From positions 4,310-46,208 of the forward strand of contig HF972680.1 of assembly GCA_000432995.1 (NCBI GenBank): 41,899 nucleotides of DNA, read 5' to 3'. The notes beneath the pieces are model-generated. The model worked only from the letters and a program-made list of their open reading frames with translations. It was not told where the DNA came from and made no database searches. A program made the translations under genes and the position numbers. This stretch comes from Clostridium sp. CAG:1013 (GTDB taxonomy: Bacteria > Bacillota > Clostridia > Oscillospirales > Acutalibacteraceae). How positions within the stretch are numbered: the stretch's first letter is position 1; each line of letters opens with the position of its first letter. Positions 7,853 through 15,557 of this stretch are shown piece after piece.

Positions 7853-9259
7853 ATGTATATCTTAAATAATGCGCTTAAAAATTTGTTGCGCAATAAAGGG
7901 CGAAATATATTGCTAGCAATTATTATGATTGCAATTCTATCCTGTACAGCGGTAGCCATTATCATCAACAACACATCCGATGGAATCATTGAAGATTATA
8001 AAAACAGGTTTGGCTCAGAGGTGTTCATTCAGGCAAATCAAAAAAAGCAGGATCAAATGCTTGCAAGTGGAAAATATGATCCCAGTGCTTTTAATATATC
8101 AAATGATGTTTATGAAAAATTAGCTCAATCCGAATACGTGAAAAATGCGGTTATGAGTTCCAGCTTTAGAGGTTACAGTGACACTATTAAAGCATTAGAC
8201 CAAAAGGATATTCCTTCTAATGGCGGTGCAGGTGTTTCTATTATCGGACCAAACGGAGGACAAACATCTGAAGATTATAAGATTCCCAATTTGAATATTT
8301 TGGGAGGATTGACACCTGCGGGAGCAAAAGAGTTCGAAAATGAAACCAGAAAAATTGTAGAGGGTAAATTTGCTGAAAAAGACGGTGAAGCTGTAATCAG
8401 TCAGGAATTTGCAAAGTTGAATCGCCTAAAAGTTGGCGACGTTATGAGAATTAAAAATCCCAATGATAGTGAAAAGTCATCCACTTTGGACCTGACTGTT
8501 TCGGGAATCTATTTTGATGGAGCAAAAAGTGAAGATGTAGGAATTACCCACCCAATGCTTAATCGAAAAAACGAGATCATAACCACATATAATACGCTGA
8601 AGAAATACAATGATGAAGTCAACGGCGATGTGGTAGCTATCGAAGCAAAATACTACCTTAAAAGTCCTGAACTGGTTGACTCCTTTAACAAAGAAGCTCA
8701 CGAAAAAGGTCTCAGTGAACTGTATGATGTTTCCGTTGATGCAAAGAGTTACAACAACATTGTAAAACCTGTAGAAGGTTTGAAAGGTATTTCTACTACA
8801 TTTATGGTTGTGGTTTTAATCTTTGGAGGAAGTATTTTAGTCCTGATTTCTGTTTTAGCGACTCGTGAGAGAAAATACGAAATCGGCGTTCTCAGAGCAA
8901 TGGGAATGAAGAAAGGTAAAGCAGCACTTGGATTGGTATTTGAAACTTTGGCGATGATAACCTTCTCTCTGGTTATTGGTTTGGGGATCGGCAGTGTGTT
9001 AGCGCAGCCTGCCTCAAATATGCTCCTCAGCAGTCAATTGGAAGTTCAGGATGCAATGAACAATACAAACTCATTTACATTTACTGTAGGGGCACAGGAA
9101 CAGGTAGAAAAGCTTGAAAGTATTGATGCATTTTTAACGGGAGATGCAATGATCACGATTGCCTGCATTGCTCTTCTGTTGGGAGTCATTTCCGTAGGTA
9201 TTGGTATTTTGTATATTAACCGATATGAGCCTCGCAAGATTTTAACAGAAAGGAACTGA
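7853..9259 (+). CDS. FtsX/MacB-type ABC transporter permease
   Basis: A 468-residue permease. The ATG is seven bases after AAAGGAG. Topology is that of MacB-like permeases: one N-terminal membrane helix (ILLAIIMIAILSCTAVAIII), a large extracytoplasmic domain to about residue 310, and three C-terminal helices within FtsX (VVVLIFGGSILVLISVLA, LAMITFSLVIGLGIGSVLA, ITIACIALLLGVISVGIGI). The motif RERKYEIGVLRAMGMKKG between the second and third helices is the FtsX coupling region that contacts the ATPase. Such transporters move peptides or lipophilic drugs out of the membrane rather than importing nutrients. The cognate ATPase follows four bases downstream. Confidence 0.9.
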   Translation: MYILNNALKNLLRNKGRNILLAIIMIAILSCTAVAIIINNTSDGIIEDYKNRFGSEVFIQANQKKQDQMLASGKYDPSAFNISNDVYEKLAQSEYVKNAVMSSSFRGYSDTIKALDQKDIPSNGGAGVSIIGPNGGQTSEDYKIPNLNILGGLTPAGAKEFENETRKIVEGKFAEKDGEAVISQEFAKLNRLKVGDVMRIKNPNDSEKSSTLDLTVSGIYFDGAKSEDVGITHPMLNRKNEIITTYNTLKKYNDEVNGDVVAIEAKYYLKSPELVDSFNKEAHEKGLSELYDVSVDAKSYNNIVKPVEGLKGISTTFMVVVLIFGGSILVLISVLATRERKYEIGVLRAMGMKKGKAALGLVFETLAMITFSLVIGLGIGSVLAQPASNMLLSSQLEVQDAMNNTNSFTFTVGAQEQVEKLESIDAFLTGDAMITIACIALLLGVISVGIGILYINRYEPRKILTERN

Positions 9260-9263
9260 GCCC

Positions 9264-9971
9264 GTGAGTGTATTAAGTTTGCAGAATGTATCTTACAGAT
9301 ATGACGGTTCAAAAAAAGATGTTTTAAAAAACTTAAGTGTGGATTTTGAGAAAGGAAAGGTATATTGTATTATTGGCAAATCGGGTGCTGGTAAAAGTAC
9401 GCTGTTGTCATTGATTTCCGGATTGGACATTTGTAAATCAGGAGAAATCCTATACAAAGAAAAAAGCCTGAAAAACTTAGATAGAGACCGTTATCGTGCC
9501 AACGATATTGGGGTCGTTTTTCAAGGATATAATCTTCTCTTAAACGCCACGGCGAAAGAGAATATCGTGTTATCAATGAATATCAGCGGCGTAAAAACCA
9601 GAAATAAAACCGCACTGGCAGAAACATTATTAAGTGATGTTGGAATTGATTCAGATAAAGGGAATCGGAAGGTTCTGAATCTGTCAGGTGGTGAGCAGCA
9701 GAGAGTAGGTATCGCACGGGCTATTTCCCATGATGCGGATATTATCATCGCAGACGAACCTACTGGAAACCTTGATTCAGAGACCCAGAGCGACATCTTA
9801 AGGATTTTTACAACACTAGCACATGAAAAGGGTAAATGCGTTATTATCGTTACCCATTCCAAACAAGTAACAGGAATTGCAGATGTCATTTACACACTTA
9901 AGGATGGTCACTTGATAGAAATCAGAAAAAGACTCAAGGATAATTTGATAGAAACATATCCTACCAAATAA
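9264..9971 (+). CDS. ABC transporter ATP-binding protein (MacB/LolD type)
   Basis: A 235-residue ATPase starting at GTG; AAAGGA is placed correctly upstream and no ATG is better. Walker A is GKSGAGKST (38-46), the Q loop is in FQGYN, the signature LSGGEQQ is at 140-146, Walker B is IIIADEPTGN with Asp164-Glu165, and the switch His is in VTHS. It pairs with the FtsX-type permease just upstream. The operon ends at a strong terminator, which also marks the end of the AT-rich block. Confidence 0.92.
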   Translation: MSVLSLQNVSYRYDGSKKDVLKNLSVDFEKGKVYCIIGKSGAGKSTLLSLISGLDICKSGEILYKEKSLKNLDRDRYRANDIGVVFQGYNLLLNATAKENIVLSMNISGVKTRNKTALAETLLSDVGIDSDKGNRKVLNLSGGEQQRVGIARAISHDADIIIADEPTGNLDSETQSDILRIFTTLAHEKGKCVIIVTHSKQVTGIADVIYTLKDGHLIEIRKRLKDNLIETYPTK

Positions 9972-10308
9972 AAAAATCTTTTGGTGGGTGAAATAAGCGC
10001 GGCATAAAAAATCCCTCCAGCCTTTTTTGAGGTTTGGAGGGATTTTTATGTGTGGCACTAGAATAATCACGCTGGTGCTCATCCAGGACAGTAATTAGGA
10101 GAAGATAAAACTATATTAGAATAACACGCCTGCTCGAAGGTATTAACAATCTTCAAATTTTCTAATAACAAAAATCATGACTGTGACTTACCCACCATAA
10201 GGCGACTTGTTTGACACCGGTGAAATGCTGTAGGCAACGATAGCTTTGTTATACAGCATATTGGAAAAGTTGAAGGTTTAGGTTTTTATGAAAAGCTGTC
10301 TTCAGGTA
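9972..10308. other. Intergenic region after the exporter
   Basis: After the terminator this AT-rich stretch has no supportable gene. Near its right end, about 10202-10282, one plus-strand frame reads like the end of a protein (GDLFDTGEML, a TAG, then ATIALLYSILEKLKV) and may be a decayed fragment, but that is weak. Confidence 0.4.
10006..10047 (+). terminator. Intrinsic terminator after the ABC exporter
   Basis: A perfect AAAAATCCCTCCA / TGGAGGGATTTTT stem with T runs on both strands, so it can also stop minus-strand transcription. Confidence 0.92.
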
Positions 10309-10923
10309 TCAGCATTCTTCGTCCGGTGCTTGCCCATCGTGGGCCAGCCATTTGCATTCGGTCATTTCCATGTTGGTGAAAACCGCACGGAAGGAGGAAT
10401 CTTCCGGACTGCAGGCGTAAATGCCAAACTGAATTTCCCCCTGCGCCTCATGAAGATGGCAAACACGCATCTGACGGAAAACAAACCCATCCTCGGAACA
10501 CTCGATACAGAAGTCATCCTCTCGACGGCTCAGGCGATACCACATGGATTTGATGCTGGCGGGAATCTCTGTGGTTGCCCAGTCGGAGTAGCCATGGTTG
10601 GTGACCACGCTTCCCAAATGCTGAAAGCGCTCATTCTCGTACTCAATGGAGCCTTTCAGCCAGTTTTCGGAATCTAGATACAACACCACACCGCACTGGT
10701 CAAACCGATGGTGGCTTTCGGGAAACTCCGTTTTGACCACAAAGGAAAAGGACTTCTCCTGGGTGGCCATCTGAAGCACCGGAGCGTTGTCGTTGCGGAA
10801 ATGATAGTAGGTCCTCTGCCACAGATCGGTGTGGGGCTGGGTGACGATCTCGATGCGGTCCGGCGAGATGGTACAGCTTTTGGGCTCTCTTGTCCATTGC
10901 AGATTGTTTACATCAAATTTCAT
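10309..10923 (-). CDS. DUF1349 (concanavalin-like) protein
   Basis: A 204-residue protein. The start ATG is preceded by GGAGGAAGGAACA; an open frame continues upstream but lacks coding character. The sequence matches the DUF1349 beta-sandwich family: KSFSFVVKTEFPESHHRFDQCGVVLYLDSENWLKGSIEYEN, then SDWATTEIP and WYRLSRREDDFCIECSEDG, ending with FGIYACSPEDSSFRAVFTNMEM. These jelly-roll proteins are predicted to bind carbohydrate and are sometimes linked to sugar metabolism, but the specific role is not established. No signal peptide is seen, so it is probably cytoplasmic. It stands alone. Confidence 0.85.
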   Translation of the reverse strand: MKFDVNNLQWTREPKSCTISPDRIEIVTQPHTDLWQRTYYHFRNDNAPVLQMATQEKSFSFVVKTEFPESHHRFDQCGVVLYLDSENWLKGSIEYENERFQHLGSVVTNHGYSDWATTEIPASIKSMWYRLSRREDDFCIECSEDGFVFRQMRVCHLHEAQGEIQFGIYACSPEDSSFRAVFTNMEMTECKWLAHDGQAPDEEC

Positions 10924-11360
10924 TGTTCCTTCCTCCAGTCTTTCTTGTTCTCTTTTGTCATTTTCGCAGCACACGGTAGGGGGGCGGCGATCACTCCATC
11001 CAGAATATTCCGATTGACAACATTTCACATGCCGATCACGGTATTGATCCCAATACAAATGCTGGGCAACCCGGTGCATTATCTGTTCTTGCTCAAGCAA
11101 TATGAAAACAGGTCTGCCAGCTTGTTGCTTGCAGACCTTATGGAACATCAACACACTATAAATGCCGGTCCGGGCACGATAGGTCCGCTTTCGTTTTCTA
11201 AATCGGCATGGATTTTTGTATTATTCATTTTCTTTGTTCCTAAAATTTCAGTGTTAAACGTAATACCCTGTTTAGGAACTGAATCTTTTTTGCAAAGGGA
11301 ATGTAGATGAATTTTAGGGTATTCATTCAGAAAAGGGGGATGCAAACTCAGAAGCTGCAA
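10924..11360. other. Intergenic region with a hairpin, no convincing gene
   Basis: GGTCTGC / GCAGACC (about 11113-11140) forms a hairpin. Read on the minus strand it is followed by TGTTTTC, so it could be a weak terminator for something upstream on that strand. A minus-strand frame beginning MNNTKIHADLENESGPIVPG (about 11225 down to 11148) has an ATG but no clear ribosome site and ends after about 26 residues. I see nothing else. Confidence 0.35.
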
Positions 11361-11675
11361 TTAGTGCTCAATAATAAACGTCCAGTTCTGTTGTAACTTT
11401 GCGGGCATCAACGAGGCTAACTTTTCAGCGTCTTTTCTCAAAGCACGCTTATTTAAATCAAAAAAGAAGAATTCTCCATGACCGTCATTATAGCCAAGCT
11501 GAAATTCAATTTCAACATGATAGCAAGCAAAGGCAGGACTTAATTTTTCGTCCACAGCATTCACAACGGCCATCCTATCTGTTTTAGATGTGGCAATAAT
11601 CCATTCCTCGTTTTGCTCAAACCAAGCCCAAAAGAATTTCAGCATTTCTTCGTCTGCTTTTTTACGAAAAAACAT
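11361..11675 (-). CDS. Small hypothetical protein
   Basis: A 104-residue cytoplasmic protein starting MFFRKKADEEML. The ATG is seven bases after GGAGGG; an in-frame TTG six bases earlier is too close to that site. It is rich in aromatic residues (FFWAWFEQNEEWI, FQLGYNDGHGEFFFFD, WTFIIEH), which gives it the look of a compact, folded alpha/beta domain. I do not recognise a named family and no catalytic motif is evident. It lies just outside the left boundary of the proposed island. Confidence 0.65.
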   Translation of the reverse strand: MFFRKKADEEMLKFFWAWFEQNEEWIIATSKTDRMAVVNAVDEKLSPAFACYHVEIEFQLGYNDGHGEFFFFDLNKRALRKDAEKLASLMPAKLQQNWTFIIEH

Positions 11676-12380
11676 AGGCAAGCCCTCCGTTTCTTCCTGA
11701 TCATAACATAATAAAAGATGAATCTCAACGACAGGAGCAGAAAAATCTCACACAGAAACTCCTATTTTTGAAATGCTACAGTATGATTGCAATTTTGATT
11801 TTCATCATTGCGACTGTACATATTTTAGAATAACATGGGGGACACACAGTGGTGCGGAGCTTATGCGTAGTACAAGCGTTTTGTTGAGCGAAGGGTTAAG
11901 CTGCCCTTTGTGTGGTAGAGACGGTGGGATTCGGACCCACGTGCCGGCTCATCACCGACAAAACGATTTCGAGTGCGTATGGAATTTCCGAACTCAGCGG
12001 AATTTGATGGAAGATGGAAGAACCTGGAGGAAGCCAAAAAAGCCAGTGTTTCTGCGGATTTTGGAAAGTAGGAAGCAAAAAACGCAGAAATTTCCAGGTC
12101 TGGAAATCCACGGGGGGACAGCAAAATTCTAACGGAATTCTAAGAAAATCCCCGTAGAAAACCAGTAGAACCAGAGGCAAAATCGCCCCCAAAACTCACA
12201 CGTGGGCAGTGCGCATTTTGGGGGTGTTTTGGCGGGTCAGTCTCCATGTGCGGTGAAGAGGTCGGATTTTTTGAGTGGTGGGACAGTCTTTCTGCAAATG
12301 TGTATCTGAACCATACGGCATGACGGATGTGATGTTGCATCCGTTCTCTGACTGAGCCATAATAGTCCTCTAAACGAACG
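11676..12380. other. Gene-poor left boundary of the island
   Basis: Contains the displaced tRNA-Ser fragment. Further right lie a GC-rich hairpin CCCCCAAAA / TTTTGGGGG (about 12188-12223) and another, ACGGATG / CATCCGT (12322-12343). Open frames here overlap one another on both strands and none has a ribosome site with coding-like sequence. An 18-base sequence at 12127-12144 is matched in inverted form beside the intact tRNA. Confidence 0.5.
11913..11974 (-). other. tRNA-Ser 3' fragment: attachment-site copy (island left end)
   Basis: These 62 bases match the 3' part of the intact tRNA-Ser at 39932-39993 in the same orientation, from the anticodon loop through the variable arm, T arm, acceptor strand and CCA end, with three mismatches (one in the T loop, two next to the CCA). 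The similarity stops abruptly at the anticodon loop. This is the expected product when an element integrates into the 3' end of a tRNA gene and displaces the original end. The mismatches are consistent with decay of a non-functional copy. Confidence 0.85.
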
Positions 12381-12409
12381 TTGACAGGAAGCATCGCATG
12401 GTATAAAAT
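12381..12409 (+). promoter_or_regulatory. Strong promoter of the MATE/Vat leader
   Basis: TTGACA followed after 17 bases by TAAAAT. The start codon of the first large gene lies more than 300 bases downstream, giving a long leader. Confidence 0.75.
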
Positions 12410-12436
12410 TTATAGCAGTAAAGCGAGGTGAGCACG

Positions 12437-12529
12437 ATGTTGTTCGGAAAATTCTGCATTGATTTCGGCTCCGTTCAAATGGATATCACAAAACATTGTG
12501 CGGAGCCTTTTAGGAATGTCGATCTGTAA
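12437..12529 (+). CDS. Putative 30-residue leader peptide
   Basis: A short frame with a ribosome site GAGGTG eight bases before its ATG, encoding MLFGKFCIDFGSVQMDITKH followed by ten more residues and TAA. It begins about 30 bases after the predicted transcription start and sits between that promoter and an intrinsic terminator that precedes the MATE gene. The position and size are those of a regulatory leader peptide that couples ribosome stalling to read-through, as known for ribosome-targeting resistance genes in Gram-positives. No stalling motif I know is present, so its role is inference. Confidence 0.5.
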   Translation: MLFGKFCIDFGSVQMDITKHCAEPFRNVDL

Positions 12530-12541
12530 AACCGGGAGGCC

Positions 12542-12562
12542 AGGGCAGAAACTTGCTGCCTT
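12542..12562 (+). promoter_or_regulatory. Leader stem 1:2 (anti-antiterminator candidate)
   Basis: AGGGCAG (12542-12548) pairs with CTGCCTT (12556-12562). Part of the right arm, TGCCTTT, can instead pair with GAGGGCA (12674-12680), the left arm of the terminator, through seven pairs including two G-U. A ribosome halted at the end of the leader frame would cover the left arm. Confidence 0.4.
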
Positions 12563-12670
12563 TGGTTGTTGTACCCTTTTTGCAGACTGATAGGAAAAGA
12601 TAGATGTTGTATGGCCGCGGACGATGTTTTGTCTGGGGCCTTTTGTTATGCTCATTTTAGGGGCAATGGA

Positions 12671-12709
12671 ACAGAGGGCACACAGTAAAGTGCTGCCCTC
12701 TGTCTTTTT
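12671..12709 (+). terminator. Intrinsic terminator in the MATE leader (attenuator)
   Basis: A ten-base-pair perfect stem ACAGAGGGCA / TGCCCTCTGT followed by CTTTTT, located only 16 bases before the MATE start codon and downstream of a promoter and short frame. As no complete gene precedes it, it is most easily explained as a regulated terminator. Confidence 0.8.
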
Positions 12710-12725
12710 GAAAGGAAGATGTTAC

Positions 12726-14126
12726 ATGACTCAAGAACAAAACTTTTTGACAGGGAGTGTGGCGAAAAAACTGCTTGGGTTTGCCTTCCCGCTGTTTCTG
12801 GCCAACCTGCTGCAAGCTCTTTACAATGTGGTGGATATGCTGGTGGTAGGGAAAATTGTGGGCGAGACCGGCCTGGCCGCCATCAGCAACGCCTCCATGC
12901 TGTGCTTTATCATCAATTCCCTCTGCATCGGCCTGACCATGGGCGGAAGCGTTTTGGTGGCCCAGTACAAGGGGGCGGGCGACCAAAAAGGGCAGCGTGA
13001 TACCATCGGAATGCTGTTTCTCCTGTCGCTGGCAGCCTCCGTTGTGGTTACCCTGGCAGCCTCCGTTGTGGTTACCATGCTCGGCCTAGCCGTCTATGAG
13101 CCTCTGTTCCGGGCACTGGGTGTTCCGGACGAGGCCTATTCAGAGGCCTGCGGCTATATGGAAATTATCTGTTGGGGGACTCTATTTGTCTTTGGCTACA
13201 ACACGGTCTGCTCCATCCTGAAAGGACTGGGCGATTCCAAAACGCCCCTCTTTTTCGTGGGTGCCGCCACACTTCTCAATGTCATGCTGGATGTGCTGCT
13301 GGTAGGGTCGTGTTCTATGGGCACTGCAGGAGCGGCCTGGGCTACGATCACTGCTCAAGGTGTTTCCTTTGTGGGTTCGCTGCTCTATTTGCGGAAACAT
13401 CAGTTAAACTTTTCCCTCAAGGAGGTTGCCCTTCGACGAGAAATCCTGCTGGCCATAGGGAAGGTAGGTTTGCCCACCGCCATCCAAATGGTGGTGGTGA
13501 ACACAGCCTATTTGCTGGTGACGGGTATGCTCAATCCCTTTGGCACCTCGGTGGCCGCTGCTTCCGGCGTTGGACTGAAGATCAATACTTTTGCCGGAAT
13601 GCACTGCTGGGCTATTGGCCAGGCCATCACCGCCATGGTGGGCCAGTGCGTGGGGGCGGGTCAAATCCGGCGGGCACGCCAGGTGGTACGGTCAGGCCTG
13701 TTGCTTAACCTTGCGGCTACAGCGGTGGTAGTCGTGACGGTCCAGCTTCTGGCGGAGCCGCTCATCTGTCTGTTTGATAGTACCAGCCCGGAGGTGATCC
13801 GGGTGGGAGTGTTGTATCTGCGCCTGTGTTGCGGGGTCAACAGCCTGGTCTATGCCGCCATGTACACGCTGGATTCCTTTGCCATCGGCGTGGGTGCAGC
13901 CCATGTAGCCATGGTCAATGCCCTGCTGGACGCGGTGGTCGTTCGCCTGCCGGTGGGATGGCTGCTGGCCTTTTGCTTCTCCATGGGTTTTACCGGAATC
14001 TATCTGGGTCAGACCCTTTCGCCCATCTTGCCCGCCTTGGTTGGGTTCCTCTACTTCAACAGCAGAGGATGGGAAAGAAAGAGATTGGTGCGTGAGACTT
14101 CAAAAGCGGGCAGCCTAAACAAGTAA
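12726..14126 (+). CDS. MATE-family multidrug efflux pump
   Basis: A 466-residue membrane transporter, expected to expel cationic drugs in exchange for Na+ or H+. The ATG follows GAAAGGAAG; a longer frame would run into the leader terminator. The N-terminus (FLTGSVAKKLLGFAFPLFLANLLQALYNVVDMLVVGKIVG) and the sequence GGSVLVAQYKGAGD are typical of Clostridial MATE proteins, and the second half repeats the pattern (IGQAITAMVGQCVGAGQ). Around 12 membrane helices are present. One helix contains a perfect 24-base tandem duplication (LAASVVVT twice). It is followed 15 bases later by an acetyltransferase gene with its own ribosome site, suggesting a two-gene resistance operon. Confidence 0.92.
   Translation: MTQEQNFLTGSVAKKLLGFAFPLFLANLLQALYNVVDMLVVGKIVGETGLAAISNASMLCFIINSLCIGLTMGGSVLVAQYKGAGDQKGQRDTIGMLFLLSLAASVVVTLAASVVVTMLGLAVYEPLFRALGVPDEAYSEACGYMEIICWGTLFVFGYNTVCSILKGLGDSKTPLFFVGAATLLNVMLDVLLVGSCSMGTAGAAWATITAQGVSFVGSLLYLRKHQLNFSLKEVALRREILLAIGKVGLPTAIQMVVVNTAYLLVTGMLNPFGTSVAAASGVGLKINTFAGMHCWAIGQAITAMVGQCVGAGQIRRARQVVRSGLLLNLAATAVVVVTVQLLAEPLICLFDSTSPEVIRVGVLYLRLCCGVNSLVYAAMYTLDSFAIGVGAAHVAMVNALLDAVVVRLPVGWLLAFCFSMGFTGIYLGQTLSPILPALVGFLYFNSRGWERKRLVRETSKAGSLNK
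13029..13076 (+). repeat. Perfect 24-base tandem duplication inside the MATE gene
   Basis: Two identical in-frame units starting CTGGCAGCCTCCGTTGTGG lie end to end, encoding LAASVVVT twice within one predicted membrane helix. Confidence 0.97.
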
Positions 14127-14141
14127 GAGGAGGAAAAGAAT

Positions 14142-14765
14142 ATGAACCCATCAACCATCTATCCCCGGACAGGAGATACTCAGACGGTCTATCTCAACCA
14201 AGTGGTAACGGATCCCAGTATCCTCGTAGGGGACTACACCATGTACAACGACTTTGTCCATGACCCCGTGGAGTTTGAAAAGAACAATGTACTGTATCAC
14301 TATCCTGTCAACCACGACCGGCTGGTAATTGGCAAGTTCTGTTCCATCGCCTGTGGGGCGAAGTTCCTGTTCAACAGCGCCAATCACAGTATGCAATCCC
14401 TCTCCACCTATCCCTTTCCCATTTTCTTTGAGGAGTGGGGACTGGACCGGAAGCAGGTGGCCAGAGCCTGGGACAACAAGGGTGATATTGTCATCGGAAA
14501 TGATGTGTGGATTGGCTACGAGGCGGTCATCTTGGCAGGCGTTACCGTGGGAGACGGAGCTGTTATCGGTACCCGGGCTGTTGTGACAAAGGACGTACCG
14601 CCCTATACCATTGTGGGTGGAGTTCCTGCCAAGCCGATCCGAAAGCGATTTTCTGAGAACGCTATTGCCGCGCTTCTGGAGCTGAGATGGTGGGACTGGC
14701 CAGAGGAACGGATCAAGGAGAATTTGAATGCCATTCAGTCGGGACGGCTGGATCAAATCAGATGA
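14142..14765 (+). CDS. Vat-like O-acetyltransferase (streptogramin A type)
   Basis: A 207-residue left-handed beta-helix (hexapeptide-repeat) acetyltransferase of the xenobiotic class that includes Vat and CatB. Hallmarks: VLYHYP...DRLVIGKFCSIACGAKF, the catalytic-His region SANHSM, IVIGNDVWIGYEAVILAGVTVGDGAVIGTRAVVTKDV, VGGVPAKPIRKRFS and the C-terminal WWDWP. The VLYHYP/IGKFCSI phrase resembles Vat proteins more than CatB. Vat enzymes use acetyl-CoA to acetylate the hydroxyl of streptogramin A and so block ribosome binding. Length matches the family. Located directly after the MATE gene, with which it probably shares a leader-controlled transcript. Substrate is inferred from similarity only. 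Confidence 0.8.
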   Translation: MNPSTIYPRTGDTQTVYLNQVVTDPSILVGDYTMYNDFVHDPVEFEKNNVLYHYPVNHDRLVIGKFCSIACGAKFLFNSANHSMQSLSTYPFPIFFEEWGLDRKQVARAWDNKGDIVIGNDVWIGYEAVILAGVTVGDGAVIGTRAVVTKDVPPYTIVGGVPAKPIRKRFSENAIAALLELRWWDWPEERIKENLNAIQSGRLDQIR

Positions 14766-14826
14766 CCTTGCTTTACAGCTAATCCAAGGATGTCGGTGCC
14801 CTGCATTTTGATTGATGTGAAGTGAA

Positions 14827-14870
14827 AAACACCGCCCTCTGAAACTTTAGGTTTTCAGAGGGCGGTGTTT
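14827..14870 (+). terminator. Bidirectional terminator after the Vat-like gene
   Basis: AACACCGCCCTCTGAAA and TTTCAGAGGGCGGTGTT form a long perfect stem with A and T tracts on each side. It serves both the plus-strand resistance operon and the convergent XRE gene. Confidence 0.93.
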
Positions 14871-15318
14871 ATGTCTCGTTCTGTTTCCAATGGTTCAGCT
14901 TTGGAAGCTGAGCTACCAAATAAGCTCTGACCTGCTCCGGGGGAAATGCTTCGTTCGACATGTGACTTTCCAGAAAGTTTATCAGTTCTTCGAGGCTTGT
15001 GTAGACAAATTTCCCGTCGGCATAACACCACTTGCAGTATTCCTCGTTGAAGGTGCCGTCCGGCTCTCGGCTGATGCTGGCATCCTCCAGGGGCATACCG
15101 CAGCATTGGCAGATCAGCTGTCTGGGAGAACCCAGCAGGGTATTGATGGAGACATCGAACAGTTTGGAGAGCAGTTTCAGGGTTTCTGTATTGGGCACCG
15201 TTTCGCCGGTCTCCCAACGGGAAACTGCCTGCCGGGATACATGCACCTGCTGTGCCAGCTGTTCCTGAGAGAGGCCGCGCTTGGTGCGCAGTTCTAGAAG
15301 GGTTTCTTTGGTATCCAT
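14869..15318 (-). CDS. XRE-family regulator with C-terminal zinc ribbon
   Basis: A 149-residue protein. The helix-turn-helix spans residues 3-60 (LLELRTKRGLSQEQLAQQ, VSRQAVSRWETGETVPNTE). It is fused to a putative zinc-ribbon domain: CQCCGMPLED and, after 18 residues, EYCKWCYADGKF, giving four Cys spaced C-x2-C...C-x2-C. The remainder (TSLEELINFLESHMS) matches the tail of proteins with that zinc ribbon. The ATG is preferred to an upstream in-frame start because conserved sequence begins there. It converges on the Vat operon, and could regulate nearby genes, though no operator is evident. Zinc-dependent sensing is inference. Confidence 0.85.
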   Translation of the reverse strand: MDTKETLLELRTKRGLSQEQLAQQVHVSRQAVSRWETGETVPNTETLKLLSKLFDVSINTLLGSPRQLICQCCGMPLEDASISREPDGTFNEEYCKWCYADGKFVYTSLEELINFLESHMSNEAFPPEQVRAYLVAQLPKLNHWKQNET

Positions 15319-15396
15319 GTTGATCACCGCCTTGCCTGGATTGTACCACAGCGGGAGCGAAAAGCAAAGCAACTCTCTGTTGCTCCCATCTTACTT

Positions 15397-15556
15397 TCAC
15401 AAATGTACCAACCTAAGGCTGTCAGAGGTTAAGGCGGTATGACCGTAGGTGCGGATGTATTCCAGCTCCTCCTTGTGCTTGGCATATTTGTAGCCGGAGT
15501 GGCTGAGAAACGAGGGAATGATCTCGCAGGACTCATACTTCACGCGGTCCACACCG
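15397..15556 (-). pseudogene. Orphan 3' gene fragment
   Basis: Immediately downstream of XRE copy 2, the minus strand reads GVDRVKYESCEIIPSFLSHS and continues with GYKYAKHKEELEYIRTYGHTA to a stop. Third codon positions are GC-rich and the residue pattern looks protein-like, but there is no start codon or ribosome site and the frame runs into the duplicated regulator. I read it as the surviving 3' end of an unidentified gene cut by arrival of the duplicated segment. Confidence 0.4.
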
Positions 15557-15557
15557 G

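Noticed and set aside
11773..12132. A 119-codon frame across the tRNA fragment
   Set aside because: It runs through the tRNA-derived sequence and has no ribosome site; the same shadow frame appears over the intact tRNA.
12410..12725. A known riboswitch class before the MATE gene (for example guanidine-sensing)
   Set aside because: I could not find the conserved core sequences of such riboswitches; a short frame plus terminator explains the leader better.
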